This document shows, in pieces, positions 1 to 5,767 of a stretch of DNA of 16,092 nt. Each line of letters starts with the position of its first letter. Position 1 is the stretch's first letter. A model generated the notes under the pieces. The model did not search any database. It was not told where the DNA came from and saw only the letters and a list, made by a program, of their open reading frames with translations. The translations under genes and the position numbers were made by a program. This DNA comes from Bacillota bacterium (lineage in GTDB: Bacteria; Bacillota; DTU030), in assembly GCA_012842325.1 (NCBI GenBank), contig DUTA01000143.1, positions 1 through 16,092 of the forward strand, given 5' to 3'.

Positions 1-126
1 CCAATATTAAACCTGGTAGAGGATATTCTCATGATGCATTTTTTACTTCAAAAATATATCATGGGGTGACATTTTTACTGAATAAAGAAGACTAGTTTTA
101 GGTGACATTTTCACTGATTATTGACA
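1..126. mobile_element. Terminal end of an insertion sequence (IS21-like), partial
   Basis: Two 17-bp direct repeats differing at one base lie at 65-81 and 101-117 (consensus GGTGACATTTTYACTGA), 36 bp apart, followed by TTGACA at 121-126. Read on the minus strand the tip is TGTCAA followed by the two repeats. Multiple short terminal repeats behind a TG...CA tip are the arrangement known for IS21-type elements. No transposase can be identified: positions 1-95 only contain short open stretches that I do not recognise. The element therefore extends off the left edge, and the exact boundary (near 126) is inferred because the other end and the target duplication are not visible. IS481-like families are an alternative. 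Confidence 0.6.
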
Positions 127-156
127 CCCCTCTTTTCCGGGGGGTTGAAAAAAGGC

Positions 157-603
157 TTATTCCTGTTTTGGGCGGCATTTGGCACAGTAGCCGTAGAAGC
201 GCAGGCAGTGATCGGTAACGGTAAAATTGTTCTGGCGGGCAATCTTCTTTTCCAGTTCATCCAGCAGGTCTTCGTCAAATTCGGTTATGCCACCACATTT
301 CAGGCAGATGAGATGATGGTGGGAATGCTTATCACTATCGGGATTGTATTCGTACCGGCTGCATTCCTCGTTAAACTGGATTTTATTGACAACGCCTAAA
401 TCTACCAAAAGCTCGAGGGTACGGTATACTGTTGCCAGACCCAGGTCAGGGAATTTCTCCCTGGCTGCTTTAAATATTTCCTCCGCATTGAGATGTTCAC
501 CGGTGTTGCTGAGGAGGATTTCCATTATTGCCTGGCGCTGTGGCGTCAGCCGAAAAGCCTGTTCCCGGAGTATTTCCGCGATGCGCGCCATTTTTGCCTG
601 CAA
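157..603 (-). CDS. fur: Fur family ferric-uptake transcriptional regulator
   Basis: A 148-residue metal-dependent repressor of normal Fur length. The N-terminal winged helix includes LTPQRQAIMEIL (19-30) and the recognition helix around ATVYRTLELL (57-66). The C-terminal dimerisation domain has the His-rich metal site HSHHHLIC (93-100), the structural zinc pairs C100/C103 and C140/C143, and the acidic stretch EFDEDLL (108-114). H37 and the HHHL-C-x-x-CG-EDLL pattern resemble Bacillus Fur more than PerR or Zur, but metal specificity cannot be proved from sequence. The start is a TTG at 603: AGGTGAGG lies 5 nt upstream, while the first in-frame ATG (codon 5) has no comparable site. It is the last gene of a minus-strand set with the sirtuin and the 102-aa protein. 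The insertion-sequence end lies about 30 bp beyond its stop. Confidence 0.9.
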   Translation of the reverse strand: MQAKMARIAEILREQAFRLTPQRQAIMEILLSNTGEHLNAEEIFKAAREKFPDLGLATVYRTLELLVDLGVVNKIQFNEECSRYEYNPDSDKHSHHHLICLKCGGITEFDEDLLDELEKKIARQNNFTVTDHCLRFYGYCAKCRPKQE

Positions 604-618
604 TATGCCTCACCTACT

Positions 619-927
619 TTATCCTTTCTCACCAGTGTCCTCTGCCGGTTCAACGGGATCAATAAACTTATTGCCGGTATAGCCAAGCTTCCCCTCGCTT
701 TTTTTGCCTTCCTCTGCCAGGGTCCTTTGCTTAAACTTTAGCCAGCGGTCATCCTTGTGATCGTGGGCTTCCGTAAGATCCTGCTCGCTCCGGAAATACA
801 TATATTCCTCGGCTGCAATTTCTGTTTCCCGTGGTGTTGAACCCCATTCAAAAAGGCCGATAAAATACCGGTTATCTGCCCTGGTCCTCCTGTGACCAAG
901 CTCTTCGTGTTTTTCTTTCTCAGACAT
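619..927 (-). CDS. Hypothetical small charged protein, 102 aa
   Basis: I do not recognise a family. The product is short, hydrophilic and rich in Glu, Lys and Asp, with no cysteine and no membrane segment, so it is probably a soluble cytoplasmic protein. A conserved-looking centre (NRYFIGLFEWGSTPRETEIA, about residues 19-38) contains most of the aromatic residues. The C-terminal third is low in hydrophobics and may be disordered. The ATG at 927 is chosen because GGGGAGG lies about 8 nt upstream; the frame stays open to a TTG at 960, which has no good site. The gene ends 15 nt before the fur TTG, and that gap holds the fur ribosome binding site, so co-transcription with fur is likely. It lies 82 nt downstream of the sirtuin. 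Confidence 0.7.
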   Translation of the reverse strand: MSEKEKHEELGHRRTRADNRYFIGLFEWGSTPRETEIAAEEYMYFRSEQDLTEAHDHKDDRWLKFKQRTLAEEGKKSEGKLGYTGNKFIDPVEPAEDTGEKG

Positions 928-1009
928 TTTTCCGCCTCCCCGGGGTAGTTTCTTCACCAATACTTTTTCCCCAAGGAGAGTTTATTAACCAAATAGTTTT
1001 GACAAGCCT

Positions 1010-1765
1010 TCAGGCCAATTCCGCGGCCACTGCGGTCAGAACAGCGCTTGCTTCGGCATGGATTGCCACCCTGGCCACGGGATCATATCCGGTCGGGGTC
1101 AGGTTAATTATCGCCAGATTTGCGGCCAGGGAAGGCAGGGTGTTCACCGGCCAAACCTCCAGGCTGGAGCCTATTACAAGCAGAAGGGTTGAAGAGGCCA
1201 CTTCCCTTTGCGCCTGGATGAAATCATCCGGGAGGTAATCACCAAAGAGGACAACATTCGGACGCATAATTCCCCCACAGCGGGGGCAGCGAGGGGGTAT
1301 TTCCCCCTCTTTTACCCTTTGTAATAGAACGGTCAAGGGGATTTCCTTCAGGCATTTTACACAAAAACCTGTCCGAAGATGCCCGTGGACTTCAAGGACC
1401 TCCTTCGCGCCGGCCTTCTGATGCAGTCCGTCTATATTCTGTGTGATTATGGTTTTAACATAGCCCAAAGCCTCCAATTTTGCCAGGGCGTAATGGCCGG
1501 AATTAGGCTCAGCCTTGAGTATCGGAGTAAATATTTCTATACAGTGCTGATAGAACTTTTCTGGCTCTGAGGTTAAGGTCTCAACGGAAAGGACATTGGG
1601 ATCCATCCTTTGCCATAAACCGGTGCCGGGACTGCGAAAGTCGGGTATTCCGCTGGCCGTTGAGATACCGGCGCCGGTTAGAACAACCGTTTTGTTGGAG
1701 CTTTTTAGCAGCTCAACCAGCTCTCCTATATCGACCTCAACCCTGGGTTTTCTCCTTTGGGGCAA
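1010..1765 (-). CDS. NAD-dependent protein deacylase, Sir2/sirtuin family
   Basis: A compact bacterial sirtuin of about 251 residues. It removes acyl groups from lysines using NAD, giving nicotinamide and O-acyl-ADP-ribose. The Rossmann NAD site is GAGISTASGIPDFRS (31-45); TQNIDGLH is at 108-115; the catalytic base is H127 in VHGHL. The zinc site is formed by C135/C138 and C160/C163, followed by RPNVVLFGD (168-176) and GSSLEVWP (199-206). All key residues are present. Start: the open frame reaches a GTG at 1786, but GGGGGAGG sits about 6 nt upstream of the TTG at 1765, so TTG is preferred. Acyl specificity (acetyl, succinyl or other) is not determinable. It is the first gene of the set that continues to the 102-aa protein and fur. 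Confidence 0.92.
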   Translation of the reverse strand: MPQRRKPRVEVDIGELVELLKSSNKTVVLTGAGISTASGIPDFRSPGTGLWQRMDPNVLSVETLTSEPEKFYQHCIEIFTPILKAEPNSGHYALAKLEALGYVKTIITQNIDGLHQKAGAKEVLEVHGHLRTGFCVKCLKEIPLTVLLQRVKEGEIPPRCPRCGGIMRPNVVLFGDYLPDDFIQAQREVASSTLLLVIGSSLEVWPVNTLPSLAANLAIINLTPTGYDPVARVAIHAEASAVLTAVAAELA

Positions 1766-1838
1766 TATATTCCTCCCCCTGTGCACGAAATGGTAATTAA
1801 GCTTCTCCCAGATTCCTGCTAACTTTTCCCTAAGTTAT

Positions 1839-1847
1839 ATTATAGCA
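1839..1847 (-). promoter_or_regulatory. Candidate extended -10 promoter for the sirtuin-fur set
   Basis: On the minus strand this reads TGCTATAAT, a perfect -10 hexamer preceded by TGn, about 74 bp before the sirtuin TTG. No good -35 is seen at 16-18 bp, which fits an extended -10 promoter. The 10-bp palindrome TAATGCATTA (1849-1858) lies just upstream of the -10, where a repressor or activator could bind. The assignment is by motif only. Confidence 0.5.
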
Positions 1848-1930
1848 CTAATGCATTAATCTTCCATGGATAGAGAAAGGAAAAAAGGTAAAACTATGGT
1901 TGTAGATTAGTTTGAAGGAGGCTTATGGGT

Positions 1931-2407
1931 ATGAAAACAGTGATCGGTGTGTTTACTTCGGAAGACCAGGCCCAGAGGGCAGTTGGTGCTTTGCGGCAGG
2001 CGGGTTTTAAAGAAAATGACATATCCCTGGTAGCCCGCAGGGGTGAAGGCGGCGGCGAACAAGGGGAAACCATGACTGCCGGGGAAGATATTAGCGGCGG
2101 CGTGACCACCGGAGGGGTCCTCGGGGGATTGGCGGGCTTGGCTGCAGGGGCAGGGGCCCTGGTGATGCCCGGTATCGGGCCTTTGATTGCCGCGGGACCC
2201 TTGGCGGGCCTCTTATCGGGGGCTGCAGCAGGCGGTATTGCCGGGGGGCTCATCGACTGGGGAATTCCCGAAGAGCGGGGCCGCTATTATGAAGAACAGG
2301 TAAAACAGGGCCAGATTTTAGCTGCTATCCGGGCCGGGGACGATAAAGTTGACCGGTGTGCCCAGATATTGAGGGAAGCAGGAGCCCGGGATGTCGAGTC
2401 TCATTAA
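1931..2407 (+). CDS. Glycine-rich stress-type protein (GSP17M/YflT-like), 158 aa
   Basis: The N-terminal 45 residues resemble the general-stress protein 17M/YflT type: a beta strand TVIGVFTSEDQAQRAV, then a helix and LRQAGFKENDISLVAR. The middle is a long Gly/Ala hydrophobic block (about residues 56-112) with glycine-zipper spacing that could insert in or lie on a membrane. The C-terminal part (GRYYEEQVKQGQILAAIRAG to the end) looks like a second small alpha/beta repeat that handles the same fold. Related proteins are stress-induced and of unknown biochemistry. Start: the ATG at 1931 has AGGAGG 9 nt upstream; the ATG at 1925 is only 3 nt from it and is less likely. The gene is a single unit closed by the terminator at 2473-2507. 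Confidence 0.8.
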   Translation: MKTVIGVFTSEDQAQRAVGALRQAGFKENDISLVARRGEGGGEQGETMTAGEDISGGVTTGGVLGGLAGLAAGAGALVMPGIGPLIAAGPLAGLLSGAAAGGIAGGLIDWGIPEERGRYYEEQVKQGQILAAIRAGDDKVDRCAQILREAGARDVESH

Positions 2408-2472
2408 ATCTGCCAACCAGTATTGTACTGTTCCTCCTATTGCGCCTTGGCCAGGGAAACTCTGAGGACGAG

Positions 2473-2507
2473 AAAAAGGGACCATGCCTGACGAGGGTCC
2501 CTTTTTT
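2473..2507. terminator. Bidirectional rho-independent terminator
   Basis: GGGACC (2478-2483) pairs with GGTCCC (2496-2501), flanked by five A on the left and six T on the right. The stem is extended by A-T pairs and the structure works on both strands. It lies between the convergent stress-type gene and mtnN. Confidence 0.85.
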
Positions 2508-2542
2508 CCTGCAATTATTCCGCCTGATTTTTATTCTCAATA

Positions 2543-3235
2543 TTATAAATGGCGCAAGCTCCCGCAGATTATTCTGGCGGCGGTATTGGCTACCTGCTGG
2601 CAGAAGGCGCTAAAATCTTCGGGAGCGGTGCCGTCGGCCTTATCGGAAATGCAGCGGATCAAAACATAGGGAATTGAATAGTAATAGCAGGTCTGCCCTA
2701 CCCCGGCCCCCTCCATCTCTACGCAGATGCCGTCCAGCTCAGTACCCAATTCCAAGGCCTTTTCTTTGTCGGTGATAAACTGATCCCCCGTTAAAACCCT
2801 GCCGATGAATACCCGGCTGCCCGCAATTTCCTCCGCGGCCTTTTTCGCGGCTACAATCAGCCCGGGGTCAGCGGGAAAGGCCCTGACGGGAAGGCGGGGA
2901 ATCTGGCCCCTTGGATAGCCAAAGGCAACGGCATCGACATCGTGATACATGGAATCTGAAGAAATTATGACATCGCCAATATCAAGGGCTGGGTCTGTCG
3001 CTCCGGCAACGCCTGTAAAGATAATTTTCGTAACAGAAAACTTGTCAATCAAGGTCTGGGCACAAAGGGCGGCATTTACTTTGCCAATGCCACATTTAGC
3101 CAGGACAATCCTTTTCCCTTCCAGTTTGCCCAGATTAAATAACATGCCCCCTATCTCCCTGGTGCTTTCTACGTCCATCAGGTTTTGTAGTTGCACAATC
3201 TCCTCGTCCATTGCCCCGATTATTCCCAGGGTCAT
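2543..3235 (-). CDS. mtnN: 5'-methylthioadenosine/S-adenosylhomocysteine nucleosidase
   Basis: A 230-residue MTA/SAH nucleosidase that hydrolyses the N-glycosidic bond of methylthioadenosine and S-adenosylhomocysteine, releasing adenine. It recycles by-products of methylation and polyamine synthesis in the cytoplasm. GIIGAMDEE (4-12) contains the catalytic Glu12; GVAGATDP (75-82) is the nucleotide-binding loop; VEMEGAGVG (172-180) carries the ribose-contacting glutamates; and ISDKAD (196-201) carries the catalytic Asp198. Length and residues match the family. The open frame runs another 29 codons upstream, but the ATG at 3235 has AGGAGG 8 nt upstream and begins exactly where the family begins. 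That ribosome site lies inside the last codons of the upstream DUF4264 gene, so the two are probably translationally coupled. It ends at the bidirectional terminator. Confidence 0.95.
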   Translation of the reverse strand: MTLGIIGAMDEEIVQLQNLMDVESTREIGGMLFNLGKLEGKRIVLAKCGIGKVNAALCAQTLIDKFSVTKIIFTGVAGATDPALDIGDVIISSDSMYHDVDAVAFGYPRGQIPRLPVRAFPADPGLIVAAKKAAEEIAGSRVFIGRVLTGDQFITDKEKALELGTELDGICVEMEGAGVGQTCYYYSIPYVLIRCISDKADGTAPEDFSAFCQQVANTAARIICGSLRHL

Positions 3236-3239
3236 TGGC

Positions 3240-3479
3240 TCATCCTCCTTTTTTAAACTCTTTTCTCTCCCGGTGGTGGTAATCCAGGGAAGGTTCATCA
3301 TAGATGGTGATAACAAAGCCACCCTTCTCCCCCAAAGACATCCCGAAGATCAAACCCCGCTCCTTTAAATTGCGATTTAAAAAGGTAACCAGCTGATGTA
3401 CTTCGCCCTGCACTTGAAACTCCTGGCTGGCCAGTTCATTGAGCCCGGGCCTCTGCTCCCTTTCCTTTTCCCCTTTCAT
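3240..3479 (-). CDS. YpmA-like DUF4264 family protein, 79 aa
   Basis: A small soluble protein. The core VHQLVTFLNRNLKERGLIFG followed by MSLGEKGGFVITIYDE resembles Bacillus YpmA (DUF4264): a helix containing FLNR.LK, GL.FG, then strands ending in ISIYDT/ITIYDE. The first 25 residues and the basic tail after the core (YHHRERKEFKKGG) are extensions relative to the roughly 55-residue family core. The function of the family is unknown. The ATG at 3479 is supported by GGGAGG 8 nt upstream. The TGA at 3240-3242 ends 4 nt before the mtnN ATG, and its final GGA GGA codons form the mtnN ribosome binding site. The recognition is from memory of the family pattern, not from a search. Confidence 0.75.
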   Translation of the reverse strand: MKGEKEREQRPGLNELASQEFQVQGEVHQLVTFLNRNLKERGLIFGMSLGEKGGFVITIYDEPSLDYHHRERKEFKKGG

Positions 3480-3493
3480 CTTGCCATCCTCCC

Positions 3494-3522
3494 TTGACTT
3501 TCTGCTAGCCTTGTTCTATAAT
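3494..3522 (+). promoter_or_regulatory. SigA-type promoter of tRNA-Trp
   Basis: TTGACT (3494-3499), a 17-bp spacer and TATAAT (3517-3522) form a near-consensus promoter. Transcription would start about 6 nt before the tRNA. The -10 overlaps ATAATGATTAT (3518-3528), a core resembling a Fur/PerR box. Confidence 0.85.
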
Positions 3523-3534
3523 GATTATTGACTT

Positions 3535-3610
<76 letters not shown>

Positions 3611-3618
3611 ACTTTCGC

Positions 3619-3641
3619 AAAGGCTTTCGAGCCTTTTTTTT
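3619..3641 (+). terminator. Rho-independent terminator of tRNA-Trp
   Basis: AAAGGCT (3619-3625), the stable tetraloop TTCG, and AGCCTTT (3630-3636) are followed by a run of T to 3641. It starts 9 nt after the CCA end. Confidence 0.93.
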
Positions 3642-3685
3642 GCCCTTTTTCCCTAAACTATTATATGCTTAATTTATACCAAATG

Positions 3686-3721
3686 CAAAAGAAAAGGGTC
3701 CGGCGCAATGCCGGGCCCTTC
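3686..3721 (-). terminator. Rho-independent terminator of the sodium symporter gene
   Basis: On the minus strand AAGGGCCCGGC and GCCGGACCCTT form an 11-bp stem with one mismatch and a 5-nt loop, followed by TTTTCTTTT. It lies about 15 nt after the stop of the transporter gene. Confidence 0.88.
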
Positions 3722-3735
3722 TGGCAGGGGGTAAC

Positions 3736-5154
3736 TTACAGTTTCTTGGAAAAGATGGCCAAAACCACAATGACCAATAGTCCGAAGATCATCAGGCTGG
3801 TTTGTTCAATAGCGGCAATTCCCATGGCGGCAACAACAGCAATAGCAACCGGGATGACATACTTAATGAGATTATACCAGAGCTCAAAGAAGCTGAAAGT
3901 AACTGTGCCGTCATTGGTCAGCTCAGTCCTGAGCTCTTCCTTATCCATGAACCAGCCTACGAAGATGGCCAGTAACATCCCACCGATAGCCAGGAAGATC
4001 TTGTCGGTAAGGATATCAAAGAAGTCAAAGAAACCGACCCCGAAGATCTGAACCCCTGACAGAACTCCCATAGAGAGGGAGGAAAGGATACACATTATCG
4101 CCATAACCGTGGAAGCGGCAAAGGTGGCTTTTCTCCTTTCCACCTTGTGTTCATCCATGAGATAGGCAACGACCACTTCCAGCAGGGAGATGGAAGAAGT
4201 AAGGGCAGCAATGGTCAAAGCACCAAAGAAGATGACGGATAAGAGCACACCCATACTGCCCATTTGGGCGAACAAAGAAGGAATTACCACGAACACAAGG
4301 CCGGGCCCCTGGGCAGGTTCCATCCCGAAGGAAAAGAGGGCCGGGAACATGGCCAAACCAGCCATTATAGCAGCAGTGGTGTCCATTGTTACGACGGTTA
4401 AGGCGTTGCTGGGAATGTTTTCTTTCTTGCTCAGGTAACTCCCATAGGTGATCATACATCCCATGCCGAGGCTGAGGGAGAAGAAAGCCTGGCCCAAGGC
4501 TGCCAAAACTGTCTGACCGGTAACCTGAGACCAGTCGGGAACAAAGAGGTAGCGAAGACCTGCACCGGCTCCCGGCAGACTGACACTGCGGAAAATAATA
4601 AAAATGAGAAGTGCAAATAACGTAGGCATCAAAATTTTACCTGCTGTTTCAATACCCTCTGCTACACCACGGGCAACAATCAAGACGTTTATGGCAAGAT
4701 AGAGCAACATCCAGATGAGGGGTTCCGTTGGGGCAGTAATGAAGGCGCCGAAATAATCAGGAATTGCTTCGGGAACGGAAAGTAAGCCGGTAACAGACTT
4801 AATCATATAGGCCAAAGACCAGCCGCCCACTACCGGATAGAACCCCATGATAAAGAACCCACTGAGGACGCCCAGAGCTCCGGCAAAGGACCAGCTTCTG
4901 TTATGGGCCTTGTAGGCACCGACGGCTGCCAGACCGGTTTTCCTGCCGACGGCAAACTCGGCGATCATTATACTGAGACCGACGAAGATAACACACATTA
5001 AATAAATAACTATGAATGCACCGCCACCGTTCATACCGGTCAGATAGGGAAACCGCCAGATGTTCCCCAGGCCGATAGCAGAACCGGCCGCTGCCATAAT
5101 GAAACCAAGCCGAGATCGCCAATTTTCCCTTTGCACCATTTCCGCCTGTTGCAT
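3736..5154 (-). CDS. Sodium-dependent transporter, neurotransmitter:sodium symporter (SNF/NSS) family
   Basis: A 472-residue inner-membrane protein with 11 or 12 hydrophobic helices. It most likely imports an amino acid with sodium, as LeuT, Tyt1 and MhsT do. The TM1 signature is GSAIGLGNIWRFPYLTG (24-40), followed by MNGGGAF (41-47), which forms part of the sodium and substrate site. The position before NGGGAF is commonly Glu in this family and is Met here. The substrate cannot be predicted. The ATG at 5154 has AAGGAGG about 10 nt upstream. A later ATG at codon 6 would also leave the whole domain intact. The gene is a single unit with a good promoter at 5192-5220 and a terminator at 3686-3721. 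Confidence 0.93.
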   Translation of the reverse strand: MQQAEMVQRENWRSRLGFIMAAAGSAIGLGNIWRFPYLTGMNGGGAFIVIYLMCVIFVGLSIMIAEFAVGRKTGLAAVGAYKAHNRSWSFAGALGVLSGFFIMGFYPVVGGWSLAYMIKSVTGLLSVPEAIPDYFGAFITAPTEPLIWMLLYLAINVLIVARGVAEGIETAGKILMPTLFALLIFIIFRSVSLPGAGAGLRYLFVPDWSQVTGQTVLAALGQAFFSLSLGMGCMITYGSYLSKKENIPSNALTVVTMDTTAAIMAGLAMFPALFSFGMEPAQGPGLVFVVIPSLFAQMGSMGVLLSVIFFGALTIAALTSSISLLEVVVAYLMDEHKVERRKATFAASTVMAIMCILSSLSMGVLSGVQIFGVGFFDFFDILTDKIFLAIGGMLLAIFVGWFMDKEELRTELTNDGTVTFSFFELWYNLIKYVIPVAIAVVAAMGIAAIEQTSLMIFGLLVIVVLAIFSKKL

Positions 5155-5191
5155 TAAAGAATCCCCTCCTTAAAAGAATATGTTTCAGTAA

Positions 5192-5220
5192 ATAATATAA
5201 CAAAGGCGGAAAAATGTCCA
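5192..5220 (-). promoter_or_regulatory. SigA-type promoter of the sodium symporter gene
   Basis: On the minus strand TGGACA (5215-5220) and TATTAT (5192-5197) are separated by 17 bp; each hexamer matches consensus at five of six positions. It lies about 38 bp before the ATG at 5154. Confidence 0.75.
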
Positions 5221-5339
5221 GTAAAAAATATGCCGATTAGCGAAAATAAATTCGAGTTACATATTATTTCCGGTATAATGTTCGCAATTTTGCAATATAT
5301 ACCTTTGGCCTGCTTCGCCAAGAATAGCAAGATTAGCAT

Positions 5340-5359
5340 AATTAGTAAACATACTAATT
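5340..5359. repeat. AT-rich inverted repeat, operator or weak terminator
   Basis: AATTAGTA (5340-5347) and TACTAATT (5352-5359) form a perfect 8-bp dyad around AACA, followed by four more T on the plus strand. It is 48 bp upstream of a TATAAT box and 120 bp upstream of the symporter promoter. The symmetry favours a protein-binding site; the low G+C makes a terminator less likely. Confidence 0.5.
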
Positions 5360-5406
5360 TTTTCCCTCCCCTTTCCAGCCCTTAAAACTGGTTTAGGAGG
5401 AAGGGT

Positions 5407-5412
5407 TATAAT
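5407..5412 (+). promoter_or_regulatory. Possible -10 element for the DUF1540 gene
   Basis: TATAAT sits about 60 bp before the ATG of the DUF1540 gene. No acceptable -35 is visible at 17 bp, so this may be an activated or alternative-sigma promoter, or chance. Confidence 0.35.
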
Positions 5413-5473
5413 AAATAATTCTTATCTAATCTGGTGATAATATGACCAAACCTACTTTGAAGGAGGCTGAAAA

Positions 5474-5722
5474 ATGTCCCAGCACATTCATTGTCTCGTC
5501 AATGACTGTCACTACTGGGGCCAGGGCAATAAATGCAGGGCTAACGAAATACTTGTCACTTCAGACGAGTTCGGGGATCAGCAGCCGGATCGGATCGATG
5601 CCACCATGGCAGCCCAGATGGAAGCTACCCCGGCCGGTTCCTGTATGGCAACGTGCTGTAAGACCTATGTTCCCAAAGGGTCTGAGATGACCAATGTGGA
5701 TGGTATTAAAAAGATGACCTGA
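5474..5722 (+). CDS. DUF1540 domain-containing protein, 82 aa
   Basis: A small cysteine-rich protein carrying the DUF1540 pattern: HCLVNDCHYWGQGNKC (6-21) with C7, C12 and C21, then A..ILVTS (23-30). A second Cys group at C57, C61 and C62 follows a spacer. The spacing suggests metal binding, probably zinc. Proteins with this domain are common in Clostridia and Bacilli and their function is unknown; I infer no activity. The ATG at 5474 has AAGGAGG 7 nt upstream. The frame starting at 5442 is a different reading frame and has no matching family. It is a single plus-strand gene followed by a GC-rich hairpin. Confidence 0.85.
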   Translation: MSQHIHCLVNDCHYWGQGNKCRANEILVTSDEFGDQQPDRIDATMAAQMEATPAGSCMATCCKTYVPKGSEMTNVDGIKKMT

Positions 5723-5733
5723 TGGAACGGCAC

Positions 5734-5759
5734 GCCGGCTGCTTACTGCAGCCGGCTTT
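5734..5759 (+). terminator. Probable terminator after the DUF1540 gene
   Basis: GCCGGCTGC (5734-5742) and GCAGCCGGC (5748-5756) form a perfect 9-bp stem with a 5-nt loop. Only three T follow, so termination may be incomplete. It also separates this gene from the convergent hydrolase at 5768. Confidence 0.7.
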
Positions 5760-5767
5760 AATCTGCT

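Larger units (their letters stand above)
5155..5473. other. 319-bp divergent intergenic region
   Basis: This AT-rich stretch separates the symporter (minus) and the DUF1540 gene (plus). It holds the symporter promoter (5192-5220), a possible TTGGC/GCCAA hairpin (about 5304-5320), a 20-bp AT-rich dyad (5340-5359) and a -10-like TATAAT (5407-5412) upstream of the DUF1540 gene. A minus-strand frame across 5154-5339 is open, but it has no ribosome binding site or domain and overlaps the promoter. Confidence 0.6.

Noticed and set aside
121..126. TTGACA at the insertion-sequence tip as an outward -35
   Set aside because: No -10 is found 16-18 bp downstream; the bases at 144-149 do not match.
1894..2253. 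119-aa Pro/Ala-rich minus-strand frame
   Set aside because: It is antisense to the glycine-rich stress-type gene; the Pro richness comes from reading Gly codons in reverse.
5154..5339. 61-aa hydrophobic minus-strand frame upstream of the symporter
   Set aside because: It overlaps the symporter promoter, has no ribosome binding site and no recognisable family.
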